The translations under genes and the position numbers were made by a program. This document shows, one piece after another, positions 1-7,632 of a stretch of 40,467 bases of DNA. The DNA comes from Cyanobium sp. NIES-981. GTDB lineage: Bacteria > Cyanobacteriota > Cyanobacteriia > PCC-6307 > Cyanobiaceae. The notes beneath the pieces are model-generated. The model ran no database searches. It had not been told where the DNA came from and saw only the letters and a list, made by a program, of their open reading frames with translations. Positions within the stretch are counted from its first letter, which is position 1. Each line of letters opens with the position of its first letter. The DNA lies in NCBI GenBank assembly GCA_945877595.1, contig CAMDVN010000018.1, positions 1 through 40,467 of the forward strand. The letters run 5' to 3'.

Positions 1-88
1 CGTAGAGGCGGTTGTTGGTGGAGGTGACCCACTCGCAGAACTGCTGCCAGCTGGAGGCGCCGGAGCGCTGCTGGAGAGTGGTGGTCAT
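1..88 (-). CDS. psbA: Photosystem II D1 protein, N-terminal fragment (cut by window edge)
   Basis: Only the first 29 codons are inside the window. They read [20 protein letters not shown] and continue VTSTNNRLY, the conserved N-terminus of the D1 reaction-centre protein of photosystem II, an integral thylakoid protein. The ATG lies at 88-86 and the gene runs leftwards out of the window. The few residues cannot tell which D1 isoform (standard or high-light) this is. The upstream DNA (89 onward) should hold the promoter, but I cannot identify -10/-35 boxes with confidence. Identity is certain from the near-invariant start of this family. Confidence 0.96.
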   Translation of the reverse strand, partial: MTTTLQQRSGASSWQQFCEWVTSTNNRLY

Positions 89-614
89 GAGAACGAGAGA
101 AGAGTGCTCGGTGAAGAGCGGGGAAGTAGGGCGGGCGCCAGGCACGTCATGAAGGACAAAACGTGACCCGCTGACGGAATCCCGTCACCAAGGACTGTAA
201 CGGAACATTGCGCAAATGGTGAGAACCGGCGCCGCAGCCATGCCGCAGCGCTGCTGATGACACGGATTAGCTCGGCTGATCAATGCTGCGGGTTGGGGGG
301 GCTTCGGTTGGGGCGGCCTCGGGTTCGACGTCAATGGGCCGTTCGCGTTGGTGTTGGGCCCAGCAGAGACCAATGCGAACCTTGTCCCAGGCGTCTGTGC
401 CCTATCCAGCTGCCGCAGCAGGGGCTGACCTGCGGCAGCTGGATGGCCACCCATTGCATCTCCGCTGCCTGCATTCAGCAAACAGGATCAGCCCCACATC
501 CTTGAAGCAGAGATTTGAGAAGCCCACTGATGCTCGTTTGCTAGAACGCAGGCGTCACCGACATGGGTGACTCAGGCATAATTCATCTGCATATTGAGTT
601 GAGCACGTAGTTGT
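89..614. other. Intergenic region between gor and psbA
   Basis: About 530 bp without a supportable gene. Short open frames here have no recognisable protein character. The part nearest position 89 must contain the psbA promoter and leader, since psbA starts at 88 on the minus strand, but no box is clear enough to annotate. The middle contains a perfect 15-bp inverted repeat (404-444), listed separately. The part near 560-614 is AT-richer than its surroundings and lies just after the gor stop codon. Confidence 0.6.
404..444. repeat. Perfect 15-bp inverted repeat (stem-loop)
   Basis: The left arm ATCCAGCTGCCGCAG (404-418) is exactly complementary to the right arm at 430-444, with an 11-nt loop. 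Ten of the 15 pairs are GC, so the hairpin would be very stable. No T-run follows on either strand, so it is not a standard intrinsic terminator. It lies 171 bp beyond the gor stop and about 315 bp upstream of the psbA start. It could be an RNA processing or stability element, part of a small RNA, or the remnant of a small palindromic repeat. Confidence 0.85.
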
Positions 615-1976
615 TCAATTTGGCATGGTGACAAATTCCTCGGCCACGGAGGGATGCAGGGCCATGGTGCGATCAAAATCAGCTTTGGTCGCTCCCATAC
701 CGATCGCAATGGCAGCCATTTGAATGATCTCGGCTGCATGGTCGCCCACCATGTGGCAGCCGAGCACCTTGCCCGATGCTTTAAGCACGATGAGTTTAAG
801 AAGTACTTTTGGATCACGGTTGGGTAGGGCCTGAATCATGGGCCGAAACCGGGCTCTGTGAATGCGAATGTCATCGGAGCCATAGCGTTCGATGGCCTGC
901 GCTTCACTGAGGCCAACGCTGGCCAGTTCAGGTTGACTGAACACAGCACTAGCCACGAGATTATGGTTCACCCTCCGGGGCATGTTGCCATAAACTGAAT
1001 CGACAAATGCCCGGCCCTCGTCAACCGCTACCGGTGTGAGGTTGATGCGATCAGTGGCATCACCCACTGCATAGATGTTTGGGACATTGGTGCGTTGATC
1101 TGGATCTACCGGGATGCGATGCCCTTCGATGGCCACCCCCGCAGTCTCGAGGTCAAGACCGTCGAGGAAGGGGCGCCGCCCTGTGGCCAGCAACACACCA
1201 CCACATGGAATCAGCTCGCCTCCCTGAGTGCTCACCACAAGCTCACCAGCAGTGCCACTGATCGAGGCCAGGCTATGGGCAGTCCGAATGGTGATTCCCA
1301 GCGCTTCCATGCCGTCTTGGACAGCTTTGGACGCCTCGGAATCGAAGCCCCTCAACAGATGGTCACCGCGTACGAGCTGGGTGACCTTCACCCCCAGTCC
1401 GGCAAAGATGCAGGCGAATTCACAGGCGATGAAGCCAGCTCCCACCACGACCACATGGGCAGGGAAGCTTTTGAGCAGAAACAGGTCGTCGCTGACCCAA
1501 CCCAGCTCTGCACCGGGGATGTTGGGCCTGTGGGGCCGTCCACCCACGGCGATCAGAATGCGTTCAGCGCTGAGTTGGCGCGACTCGCCATCGCCGTGAC
1601 GCACCACAACAGTATTGGAGCTGCTGAAGCTGCCCCATCCCTTGACCAGCTCCACCCCGGCTTTCTCCAACAAGCCAATGTGCAGGCTGTTAAGCCGCGC
1701 CACCTCGGCTCGCACATTGGCCAGCAACACCGATGGGTCGTGGCTCACTGATCCGATTTGCCAGCCGTAGCTGGCCGCATCCGCCAGAAGGTGGCGATAG
1801 GCCGAGCCATAGACCAACAATTTTTTGGGCACACAGCCGCGAATCACGCAGGTGCCACCAACTTGATCACCCTCAACAATCGCCACCTTGGCCCCATGGG
1901 CCGCTGCCCGTTTGGCAGCGGCCAAGCCCCCAGAACCAGCCCCCAACACAATCAAATCGAAAACGTTGTTGGTCAT
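615..1976 (-). CDS. gor: Glutathione reductase (NADPH)
   Basis: A 453-residue flavoprotein disulfide reductase that reduces glutathione disulfide with NADPH in the cytoplasm. It is part of defence against photosynthetic oxidative stress. The FAD-binding GAGSGG motif is at about residues 12-17. The redox-active disulfide motif GGTCVIRGCVPKK places the cysteines at 43 and 48. A second Rossmann motif (GAGFIACEFA) occurs near residue 175 and is followed by VRG, compatible with NADPH use. The C-terminus carries the catalytic HPSVAEEF (His441, Glu446), as in bacterial glutathione reductases. The ATG at 1976 is chosen because the frame upstream of it adds 20 residues not found in the family. Dihydrolipoamide dehydrogenase or mercuric reductase are less likely given the length and the C-terminal motif. 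Confidence 0.95.
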   Translation of the reverse strand: MTNNVFDLIVLGAGSGGLAAAKRAAAHGAKVAIVEGDQVGGTCVIRGCVPKKLLVYGSAYRHLLADAASYGWQIGSVSHDPSVLLANVRAEVARLNSLHIGLLEKAGVELVKGWGSFSSSNTVVVRHGDGESRQLSAERILIAVGGRPHRPNIPGAELGWVSDDLFLLKSFPAHVVVVGAGFIACEFACIFAGLGVKVTQLVRGDHLLRGFDSEASKAVQDGMEALGITIRTAHSLASISGTAGELVVSTQGGELIPCGGVLLATGRRPFLDGLDLETAGVAIEGHRIPVDPDQRTNVPNIYAVGDATDRINLTPVAVDEGRAFVDSVYGNMPRRVNHNLVASAVFSQPELASVGLSEAQAIERYGSDDIRIHRARFRPMIQALPNRDPKVLLKLIVLKASGKVLGCHMVGDHAAEIIQMAAIAIGMGATKADFDRTMALHPSVAEEFVTMPN

Positions 1977-2340
1977 GGGATGGCTGATCGATGGATGCGC
2001 CATTGAAGCCTGATCGCAAGACGGCTTTTTCGGCAACTATGCCCACCAGGTGTGCCTGCCAGTCGGCGCCAAACACTGGGGGGTGCCGTGCCCAAGGAGA
2101 TGGGGCGACGACCCGGACTTTGGCCACCCACATCGGCCATCGGGCCCCACAACCTCCTTCGTGCAGCGCACTTCAGGCAACACCTGCTGTTCGCACTGCT
2201 CGGCGGACCACGCCGAGCTCAGTTTGGACTGGCCGACACAACTGCTTTGAACCGGGCTTCGGGCTCGGGGTTTGCGCACACTTGATTCCTTAATGCTGGC
2301 ATCGTCATAAGATTGAGGAGTTGCCAGCGGGTTTGAAGAC
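1977..2340. other. Intergenic region between gor and the ArsR-type regulator
   Basis: About 360 bp between divergent genes. It must contain the promoters of gor (minus) and the ArsR-type gene (plus). I see no convincing open reading frame, no classical SmtB/ArsR operator and no clear promoter boxes. The stretch 2280-2335 just before the regulator is relatively AT-rich and is the likeliest promoter location. Confidence 0.5.
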
Positions 2341-2688
2341 GTGCCAATGACCCCAATGTCAGGGGACATGCCCAGCCCCCAGCTGCTGGAGGAATTCAGC
2401 CAGTTTTTTCGCCTGTTGAGCGAACCGGCCCGCCTGCAACTGATCTGCCACCTCAAACAAGGACCAATGGATGTGGCTGCGCTGATCGAGGCCACCGGCT
2501 TCAGCCAGTCCCATATCAGTCGCCAGCTCGGTCAACTGCAACGTGCTGGATTGGTGAGTTGCGAGCGTGATGGGGTGCGGATGATTTACCAAGCCCAGGA
2601 CGAACTGGTCTCAGACCTCTGCAACCTGGTGCAAAAGCGCATGAAACAGCGTCTTGAAGCCCAGCTCGAACAGTTGCAGATCGCCTGA
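2341..2688 (+). CDS. ArsR/SmtB-family winged-helix transcriptional regulator
   Basis: A 115-residue helix-turn-helix protein. Residues 20-40 (FFRLLSEPARLQLICHL) match the first helices of ArsR/SmtB regulators. Residues 44-72 (VAALIEATGFSQSHISRQLGQLQRAGLV) form the recognition unit, followed by a beta-wing (CERDGVRMIYQAQD). The family typically represses by dimer binding and is released by metals or redox signals. The classical CxC metal motif of ArsR/SmtB is absent; the cysteines are at 36, 74 and 94, so the inducer is unknown. The start is GTG at 2341, with an ATG two codons later (2347). It diverges from gor, which it might control, but that is only positional inference. Confidence 0.88.
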   Translation: MPMTPMSGDMPSPQLLEEFSQFFRLLSEPARLQLICHLKQGPMDVAALIEATGFSQSHISRQLGQLQRAGLVSCERDGVRMIYQAQDELVSDLCNLVQKRMKQRLEAQLEQLQIA

Positions 2689-2770
2689 AGACCGGCCCTC
2701 AACTTGATTTCTGTCGATCAGCTCGGCCATCAGGGTCAGGGACATGCCTGGTCTGATCGATTCGGCAGAT

Positions 2771-3163
2771 TCAGCGTGCCAGCTCGAGGATCCTGCTGGT
2801 TTCCTGCTGCACCAGCCTGGCGATCGGTTCAAGGCGTGGATCATCACTTTGACCGGTGAGCAGCTGATGGGGATTGACCATGCCAAAACAGGTGACGCCG
2901 TTTTCGGTGTAGACAGAAATCCTGCAGGGCAAGCTAGTGCTCAGGCTGAGATCAATCCCAAGAATTGCGCTGGCATGAAACGGTTGGCAGATCTCATAGA
3001 TCCTGCATTCCTCTCCAAAGGCAATTCCCTTGCTGCGCAGGGTTTTGCCGATGTCGTGGTGTCCCAGCACGCCATAGCCCTCGGTCTTGCAAGCTTGTTC
3101 AAGGTCTTGGCAAGCCTGGTCAAAGGCTTTGGCCGTGGTGATGATGCTGAGGGTGTTGGCCAT
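2771..3163 (-). CDS. DUF302 family protein
   Basis: A 130-residue protein of the DUF302 type: small alpha/beta domains of unknown biochemical role, common in oxidative-stress or sulfur contexts. The typical layout is visible. An N-terminal part (residues 8-35) is followed by a helix and CRIYEICQP near residues 53-61. Then come a strand around ISVYTENG and the C-terminal helix LEPIARLVQQETSRILEL. The ATG at 3163 is chosen because the upstream frame encodes a proline/arginine-rich stretch from the GC-rich palindromic leader. It converges on the ArsR-type gene with an 82-bp gap and no obvious terminator. Confidence 0.82.
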   Translation of the reverse strand: MANTLSIITTAKAFDQACQDLEQACKTEGYGVLGHHDIGKTLRSKGIAFGEECRIYEICQPFHASAILGIDLSLSTSLPCRISVYTENGVTCFGMVNPHQLLTGQSDDPRLEPIARLVQQETSRILELAR

Positions 3164-3198
3164 GGCGGGGGTGAGGTGGACACGTTTTGCTGAAAAGC

Positions 3199-3275
3199 CT
3201 GGGGGCGGGGTTCGTGGCTGGGGCCCCAGCCGAAGTGGAGGCCCCTGGGCCCCGAAGCCCCGCTTGGATCCGTTG
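3199..3275. repeat. GC-rich nested palindromes upstream of the DUF302 gene
   Basis: The segment holds a perfect 16-bp palindrome, GGCTGGGGCCCCAGCC (3216-3231). Beyond it are further arms rich in GGGGC and GCCCC, including GGGG(T)TCG near 3207-3214 opposite CGAAGCCCC near 3253-3261. On the minus strand it lies between a small ORF (ending 3276) and the DUF302 start (3163). It could form a strong structure in the DUF302 leader or end upstream transcription. There is no T-run. Confidence 0.6.
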
Positions 3276-3374
3276 TTAGGGGTTGTCGGCGGGACGCAGC
3301 ATGACCTCCTGAGAGCCCACCACAATCAGCACAATTAGGCCTATGCCAGCAGCCATGGGCAGCATCCCATCCAT
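3276..3374 (-). CDS. Possible 32-residue single-pass membrane microprotein
   Basis: A short frame from ATG at 3374 to TAA at 3276 encodes MDGMLPMAAGIGLIVLIVVG followed by a short charged tail (SQEVMLRPADNP). The hydrophobic block (about residues 5-20) could be one transmembrane helix. It begins 10 nt after the stop of the Nif11-type leader gene and in a different frame, so the two may be co-transcribed. I do not recognise a family. It could be a chance ORF, or the displaced C-terminus of a frameshifted Nif11-type precursor. Confidence 0.35.
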   Translation of the reverse strand: MDGMLPMAAGIGLIVLIVVGSQEVMLRPADNP

Positions 3375-3384
3375 GTCCACCGCT

Positions 3385-3549
3385 TTAGCCCCGCAGGTGA
3401 CGGCTCCAGGAGGCTGCTGAAAATGCGTGTCCCTCGCTGGCGGCAATTTCCACAACGGCTGCAGCATCTGTGACTGCATCCACCCGAGCCCGGAGTGCCG
3501 TATCGGCATTCACCTTGACCATGAAGGCATTCAACTGAGCTTTGGACAT
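3385..3549 (-). CDS. Nif11-like leader domain protein (leader only)
   Basis: A 54-residue protein starting MSKAQLNAFMVKVNADTALR and continuing with the DAAAVVEIAASEGHAFSA pattern of the Nif11-like leader domain. That domain forms the N-terminal part of many cyanobacterial peptide-natural-product precursors (for example prochlorosin precursors) and of standalone proteins of unknown role. It stops soon after the conserved helix (SAASWSRHLRG). There is no GG/GA cleavage motif and no core peptide, and no modification enzyme is present in the window. The ATG at 3549 is chosen by family alignment. It is either a standalone Nif11-type protein or a truncated precursor. Confidence 0.75.
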   Translation of the reverse strand: MSKAQLNAFMVKVNADTALRARVDAVTDAAAVVEIAASEGHAFSAASWSRHLRG

Positions 3550-3785
3550 GGATCCCTCTGGTGTGGTTGGCCTCACCCATGCCTAGCAACGCCAGCAGCC
3601 ATTGGCCATTGTTGGGGAAATGCCGGTTGCCCGAGTGTCCATCTGCGGGTGTACAGTTATAGAGATTCGCAGATTTCTCTTCAGCTGGTTTCTTTCCCAC
3701 AGGATGTCTCGACCAGATTTCCCCGTAGGCCGGCAACTTTCTTCAGGGCTTTCCTCGGATTGGCTCAGTCTTTTTTCCGTTTTCC

Positions 3786-4031
3786 ATGACTATTTATGTG
3801 GGCAACCTCTCCTTCGATGCCGAAGTGGAGGACGTCCAGCAACTGTTTGGTGAATATGGGCAGGTCAGCAAGTGCAGCCTGCCCCTTGACCGCGACACCG
3901 GCCGCAAGCGCGGTTTTGCCTTTGTGGAGTTGGCCAATGCTGCCGATGAAACCAAGGCCATCGACGATCTCCAGGATGTCGAGTGGATGGGTCGCATGAT
4001 TCGGGTCAACAAAGCCGAACCTCGTCGCTGA
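3786..4031 (+). CDS. rbp: RNA-binding protein with a single RRM domain
   Basis: An 81-residue protein made almost entirely of one RNA recognition motif. RNP2 is IYVGNL (residues 3-8) and RNP1 is KRGFAFVE (41-48), with the aromatic residues used to stack RNA bases. Cyanobacterial Rbp proteins bind mRNAs, and several are cold-induced or target photosynthesis mRNAs to thylakoids. The glycine-rich tail of the cold-inducible class is missing; the protein ends shortly after VNKAEPRR. The leader (about 3640-3785) is T-rich and could be a regulated 5' UTR. Its stop is 3 bp from the stop of the convergent SepF-like gene. Confidence 0.92.
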   Translation: MTIYVGNLSFDAEVEDVQQLFGEYGQVSKCSLPLDRDTGRKRGFAFVELANAADETKAIDDLQDVEWMGRMIRVNKAEPRR

Positions 4032-4034
4032 GCT

Positions 4035-4331
4035 TCAGGCAAGCTCAACTCTGGCCAGGGCGGGGGCAAATAGCACAACCCCCTCCCCAAGGCGATGGAC
4101 TTGGCCATCCATTGCCACGACGCCGCCGCAGACATAATCGATCAGTCGTTGCCCAACATATTGGCTTAAGCCGCCAAGGTTGACCAACACGGTGCGATTG
4201 TTGCGTACAGCTTCAATCACCGACTCGCCATCATTGAGGGAGTGGGTGTGGAGGGTCCAGATCTCCGGCAGACGCAATCCGCTTCTGCCGACTACTGGGC
4301 CTTGTCTCTGCTGGAAGGCTGTCGGGGCCAT
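4035..4331 (-). CDS. Short SepF-domain protein (cell-division related)
   Basis: A 98-residue protein whose residues about 25-95 match the SepF core: VIEAVRNNRTVLVNLGGL, then QRLIDYVCGGVVAMDGQ and RLGEGVVLFAP. In SepF proteins this alpha/beta domain dimerises and binds the FtsZ C-terminal tail. Normal cyanobacterial SepF is about 190 residues, with an N-terminal membrane-binding helix and an acidic linker. Both are absent here; the first 25 residues are only MAPTAFQQRQGPVVGRSGLR and a few more. The protein could be a paralog of full SepF or a soluble modulator. It starts 5 nt after the stop of the DUF2811 gene, so the two are almost certainly co-transcribed. Confidence 0.78.
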   Translation of the reverse strand: MAPTAFQQRQGPVVGRSGLRLPEIWTLHTHSLNDGESVIEAVRNNRTVLVNLGGLSQYVGQRLIDYVCGGVVAMDGQVHRLGEGVVLFAPALARVELA

Positions 4332-4336
4332 GACGT

Positions 4337-4612
4337 CTATCGGATGGCAGGAGCGGCAGATGTGCTGGTTGTTGGCTCTGTGGCCGGTGCGCCAAGACCG
4401 CGATTAAACATCGAATCGAGGTAATGGCGGGCCACGGCCCTGTTCTGGCATCCCTGTTGAAACAGGAACCCCGCCAAAGCCGACTGCATGAGCCTGTACT
4501 GGTCCCACTGGGGGTGGGCCCGAACAAACTCCCGCATGGCGTCGTAGAGGTCCTCTGGAAATTGGTTTTCGATGCTCACACTGCGGGGGGCGTGGTCGGG
4601 GATCTGACTCAT
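4337..4612 (-). CDS. DUF2811 family protein
   Basis: A 91-residue protein. From residue 11 it reads SVSIENQFPEDLYDAMREFV, followed by HPQWDQYRLMQSALAGFLFQ and RAVARHYLDSMF. This is the pattern of the DUF2811 family, small mostly helical proteins found in cyanobacteria and of unknown function. The C-terminus is a low-complexity Ala/Thr/Pro tail. The ATG at 4612 gives the usual family start; an in-frame ATG at 4681 would add 23 residues. It is the first gene of a two-gene unit with the short SepF-domain gene, so a division-linked or DNA-linked role is possible, but only by association. Confidence 0.8.
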   Translation of the reverse strand: MSQIPDHAPRSVSIENQFPEDLYDAMREFVRAHPQWDQYRLMQSALAGFLFQQGCQNRAVARHYLDSMFNRGLGAPATEPTTSTSAAPAIR

Positions 4613-5137
4613 TCGTTCGGGCGCTTCGAGGTCTATGACGCCACAACCATCGCGCGGCGTCAAACCGGCAGCGCCATTCACAATCTCATTGGACGCCCTG
4701 TTGGACTCCAGTGTTTACAGCCGTTTTGGGTGATTTCCCAACTCCACCATTGGCGATGGTCAGCACCATGCAGTGGCGTCAACGGATCGTTCTCTTTCCC
4801 CATCCAGCAGGCCGCTGGGGCCTCAGGGCATGGGTCTCGGCCATCGAGCCTGTGGAAAAAGATCCCGCGATCTGGGGGAAACACCCAGGGGCTGTGGAAA
4901 AGATCGATCGCTCAGCTTTGCTGATCAATCGCCGCCCGCTCATTCGCTCCACTTCTCGCCCCTGCGACAACAGGGCTCTGCCCAGTCGTAAACCCTGGGG
5001 ACCTTCCGCGCTGCCAGTGTTGGGACTGTGACGGGGTCGGCCGCTGGACCACCCCGCAGCTCAAGGGCTGCTGGACGACGTGGTGCCAGGGGTCATGGCA
5101 CAGATGCAGATGACCTTCGCTGAAGCGGGCTTGCGCC
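4613..5137. other. Intergenic region with DnaA boxes
   Basis: About 525 bp upstream of the DUF2811/SepF pair with no supportable protein gene. It contains two perfect DnaA-box sequences (4851-4859 and 4893-4901) and two small inverted repeats, TTGGG/CCCAA around 4724-4740 and ACCAT/ATGGT around 4744-4758. GATC sites cluster at about 4861-4930. It probably contains the DUF2811 promoter. No dnaN or dnaA gene, the usual neighbours of cyanobacterial oriC, is nearby. Confidence 0.55.
4851..4901 (-). promoter_or_regulatory. Pair of DnaA boxes (TTTTCCACA) 42 bp apart
   Basis: Two exact copies of the cyanobacterial/bacterial DnaA box TTTTCCACA lie on the minus strand at 4859-4851 and 4901-4893. They are in the same orientation, with starts 42 bp apart (about four helical turns), inside an imperfect repeat CTGTGGAAAA(A)GATC. 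I see no other exact copy in the window. They lie about 240-290 bp upstream of the DUF2811/short-SepF operon. They might bind DnaA as a regulator, a titration site or a minor origin-like element. Confidence 0.6.
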
Positions 5138-5329
5138 CTACTCCTCCTCCATCTCTGCATTAATCGCCCACAGTGAGGCGTAGATGGTGCGGATCTGGTG
5201 AGTGAGAAGTTCCTCCAACTCCTCCGAGAGTCCACCCGTACGGTTTTGATGTTGAAGCAAAGCCAGTTGCTCACGGAGCTCACGCAATCGCACGACGTAG
5301 CAGCTCGTTGTGACAGGAATTGGGGCCAT
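5138..5329 (-). CDS. Small hypothetical protein, helical/coiled-coil
   Basis: A 63-residue protein. After about 13 residues it is predicted to be almost all helix, with heptad-like leucines (RLRELREQLALLQHQ, then LSEELEELLTHQIRTIYASL) and an acidic end (NAEMEEE). I do not recognise a family. The amphipathic pattern makes a real gene more likely than chance. It lies on the minus strand, upstream of the DnaA-box region. Function unknown. Confidence 0.5.
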   Translation of the reverse strand: MAPIPVTTSCYVVRLRELREQLALLQHQNRTGGLSEELEELLTHQIRTIYASLWAINAEMEEE

Positions 5330-5348
5330 CGACTTGCCTTGACGCCCG

Positions 5349-5735
5349 TCATCCCATAACGTTGGGGCCCTGAGGTTGATCCCCGGGCCTGTGATTCGCC
5401 GTTGATCTACGGCACAAGTGACACCAAGACCCTGCCCCGCATCGTTTCGAAAACCGTTTGGGGCAATTCGAAAACCGTGTGGGGCAATGCCTACTTCCTA
5501 CTTCGCCAAAAGCTTTTCCTTTGCCATCAGCATCCTGGCCAGTTTGAAGCGCTGACCCATCAAGCTGGATGCCAAAGACCGTGATCAAGCGGTGATGCTT
5601 GACCCAGCGCACTTCCCCATCGACCTTTAGGGCCTGATGGGGACTTTGTTGCCGATCCTGTATCGAGAGCAGACCATGATTGCCATCCGTCAACCAGGCA
5701 CGGACGGCCACAAGATCATGTTTCGACATAGCCAA
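5349..5735 (-). CDS. Doubtful hypothetical ORF
   Basis: A 128-codon frame starting MAMSKHDLVAVRAWLTDGNH. The first 75 residues have a protein-like composition (for example VRWVKHHRLITVFGIQLDGS). The C-terminal third is Cys/Arg/Pro-rich and includes the translation of the 21-bp duplication. No family is recognised. It may be a degraded gene whose 3' part was altered by the duplication, or a chance frame. Confidence 0.25.
   Translation of the reverse strand: MAMSKHDLVAVRAWLTDGNHGLLSIQDRQQSPHQALKVDGEVRWVKHHRLITVFGIQLDGSALQTGQDADGKGKAFGEVGSRHCPTRFSNCPKRFSKRCGAGSWCHLCRRSTANHRPGDQPQGPNVMG
5446..5487. repeat. 21-bp tandem duplication
   Basis: Two head-to-tail copies of a 21-bp unit (5446-5466 and 5467-5487), beginning TTCGAAAACCGT and ending GGGGCAA, differ at a single base (T versus G at unit position 13). 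The junction lies in otherwise non-coding DNA between gap and the small coiled-coil gene. It looks like a recent slippage or duplication event. Confidence 0.9.
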
Positions 5736-5805
5736 GATTCAATGGTCGTGAATTGACCATGGCTATTGAACGATCCAAACTGACTCAAGTTATGCTGAAA
5801 ACAGA

Positions 5806-7175
<1,370 letters not shown>

Positions 7176-7619
7176 TCAGGGGTCGATGTCGTCTTCCAGC
7201 AGCAGCTGCTGGAAGGCTGTGTAGAGATCGGGGTGCTCGGCGGCCGTGCGGGCGTCAGCGCGGCCGAGGCTGTTGCGAACGGTGCGACTGCTGGGCTGTT
7301 GTTTGGCCTGCTGTTGTGCTTTGGAACGGTTGGCCTGGCTCGATGGCATCACCTGGCTGCCGGAGACAGGCCCGGATTGACGTCGCCGAGCTTCAAGGTC
7401 GCGTAGGCGCTCCATCAGATGGGGTGGCACGGTTCCATCCCGGCTGACCTGCATCAGTTCGTGGAACAGTGCCTCGGGGTTTTGCTCGAGTTCGACCCGG
7501 TGGCGAGTCTCGCTGGCGTTGGGCTTGACCTGCTGGGGAGGCGTCGGGTTGGGCAAGGGTTGGGGCAGGGTGCGGCCAAGGGCCTGCAGGCGTTCGCGGC
7601 TGCGGGAGTCGAAGCTCAT
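7176..7619 (-). CDS. Conserved hypothetical protein, probably cyanobacterial
   Basis: A 147-residue soluble protein starting MSFDSRSRERLQALGRTLPQ. A proline-rich linker is followed by a short helical region (VELEQNPEALFHELMQVSRD and PPHLMERLRDLEARRR). Next is a Gln/Ser-rich low-complexity stretch, then a C-terminal helix (TAAEHPDLYTAFQQLLLEDD). I recall similar N-terminal sequences in picocyanobacterial genomes but know no function. The ATG at 7619 is preferred: upstream codons are antisense-like Pro/Ala-rich sequence that would overlap the neighbouring pentapeptide-repeat gene. The two genes are 13 bp apart and likely share a transcript. Confidence 0.72.
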   Translation of the reverse strand: MSFDSRSRERLQALGRTLPQPLPNPTPPQQVKPNASETRHRVELEQNPEALFHELMQVSRDGTVPPHLMERLRDLEARRRQSGPVSGSQVMPSSQANRSKAQQQAKQQPSSRTVRNSLGRADARTAAEHPDLYTAFQQLLLEDDIDP

Positions 7620-7632
7620 CGGTCGAGTGGGA

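Larger units (their letters stand above)
5330..5805. other. Intergenic region between gap and the small coiled-coil gene
   Basis: About 475 bp with no confidently identified gene. A minus-strand frame at 5349-5735 is open for 128 codons and is listed separately as doubtful. A perfect-but-one 21-bp tandem duplication sits at 5446-5487. Near the gap 3' end an ATGGTC/GACCAT inverted repeat around 5741-5760 could form a small hairpin, but no T-run follows. Confidence 0.5.

Noticed and set aside
404-444. Rho-independent terminator for gor
   Set aside because: The stem is strong but neither side has a T-run, and it lies 171 bp beyond the gor stop.
1095-1751. Plus-strand frame of 218 codons opposite gor
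   Set aside because: Fully inside gor on the other strand, His/Gln/Pro-rich with no family pattern.
3549-3785. Nif11/lanthipeptide biosynthesis cluster
   Set aside because: The leader has no core peptide and no modification or transport enzyme for such peptides is in the window.
4613-5137. Chromosomal replication origin
   Set aside because: Only two DnaA boxes, no AT-rich unwinding region and no dnaN or dnaA neighbour. Kept as a DnaA-box finding rather than an origin call.
5446-5487. tRNA T-loop-like sequence (TTCGAAA)
   Set aside because: No cloverleaf can be drawn around it; it is part of the 21-bp tandem duplication. No tRNA was found elsewhere.
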